DNA of 64,000 bases from Tersicoccus sp. Bi-70 (GTDB taxonomy: Bacteria > Actinomycetota > Actinomycetes > Actinomycetales > Micrococcaceae), in contig NZ_MIEU01000012.1 of assembly GCF_001968825.1 (NCBI RefSeq), positions 248,001 through 312,000 on the forward strand, written 5' to 3'. Every line of letters begins with the position of its first letter. Within the stretch, counting starts at the first letter, position 1. Under the pieces are notes generated by a model. That model did not search any database. It was not told the origin of the DNA and saw only the letters and a program-made list of their open reading frames with translations. Shown here piece by piece: positions 63,883 through 64,000 of the stretch. The translations under genes and the position numbers were made by a program.

Positions 63883-64000
63883 ATGCAGTTCGGCATCTTC
63901 ACCATCGGCGACATCACCACGGACCCCACCACCGGGAAGACCCCCACCGAGAACCAGCGCATCAAGGACACCGTCACGATCGCGAAGCACGCCGAGCAGG
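63883..64000 (+). CDS. LLM class flavin-dependent oxidoreductase, 5' end only
   Basis: The first 39 codons (MQFGIFTIGDITTDPTTGKT, then PTENQRIKDTVTIAKHAEQ) match the N-terminus of luciferase-like F420/FMN monooxygenases; strand 1 of the TIM barrel and the first helix are visible. CAGGAG lies 5 nt before the ATG. The gene is cut by the window end, so its catalytic residues cannot be judged. Confidence 0.8.
   Translation, partial: MQFGIFTIGDITTDPTTGKTPTENQRIKDTVTIAKHAEQ

Overview
This is chromosomal DNA from a high-GC Gram-positive actinobacterium, most likely of the order Micrococcales; the genus cannot be fixed from sequence alone. Support comes from the very high G+C, heavy use of GTG starts, and a gene set typical of actinobacteria: SepH, DUF3093, DUF3159, DUF3710, DUF4191, DUF4193, DUF5998, the dut-to-sigma-factor neighbourhood, and the lipB-lipA-DUF4191-RDD-glnA1-glnE-glnA2 block. 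From memory, the gene order resembles two separate Mycobacterium tuberculosis regions (around trkA-dut-sigA and around dlaT-lipB-glnA1), here brought close together. No rRNA, tRNA, CRISPR array, prophage or insertion sequence was recognised. About 90 percent of the window is coding.

Left part (1-21 kb): the 5' two thirds of aconitase (acnA), then an RNA uracil methyltransferase coupled to a KimA-like potassium permease, divergent from two TrkA potassium-channel regulatory proteins. A tight four-gene operon follows, dut-DUF3710-OB fold-DUF3159, with stop/start overlaps. Next come DUF3093, DUF4193, sepH (cell division), thymidine kinase, a nucleotide pyrophosphatase-like enzyme, DUF5998, a GNAT/acyl-CoA-synthetase fusion (a Pat-type protein acyltransferase candidate) and topoisomerase IV subunit A.

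Middle (21-38 kb) is the most accessory-like stretch. It holds a GNAT gene, a three-gene ArsR/DHFR-like/SRPBCC operon with a palindrome over its own start codon, rtcB behind a leader with a 31-codon upstream ORF and an attenuator-like hairpin, a DUF222/HNH endonuclease flanked by repeats, the cytochrome bd operon cydA-cydB-cydDC (fused, with expanded repeat linkers), and a divergent BlaI/M56-peptidase pair. The cyd and blaI genes face away from a spacer with two matching BlaI-type palindromes, which suggests BlaI-linked control of respiration.

Right part (36-64 kb): parE, DUF7455, the principal sigma factor rpoD, DUF4192, an MFS transporter, a PAC2 protein, leucyl aminopeptidase, lpdA-sucB (2-oxoacid dehydrogenase E3 and E2), a degenerate membrane kinase, lipB-lipA (lipoylation, serving sucB), a PRC-barrel/DUF2382 stress-type protein with four 54-bp repeats, and the nitrogen block glnA1, glnE, glnA2 with a GlnR-like box in front of glnA1. 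Between glnA1 and glnE sit a 72-aa HTH protein and a divergent O-methyltransferase sharing two identical-arm palindromes. The window ends inside a luciferase-like monooxygenase.

A recurrent signal is a TANNNT-like hexamer exactly 6-7 nt before a start codon that lacks a Shine-Dalgarno sequence (at least seven genes), pointing to leaderless transcripts.
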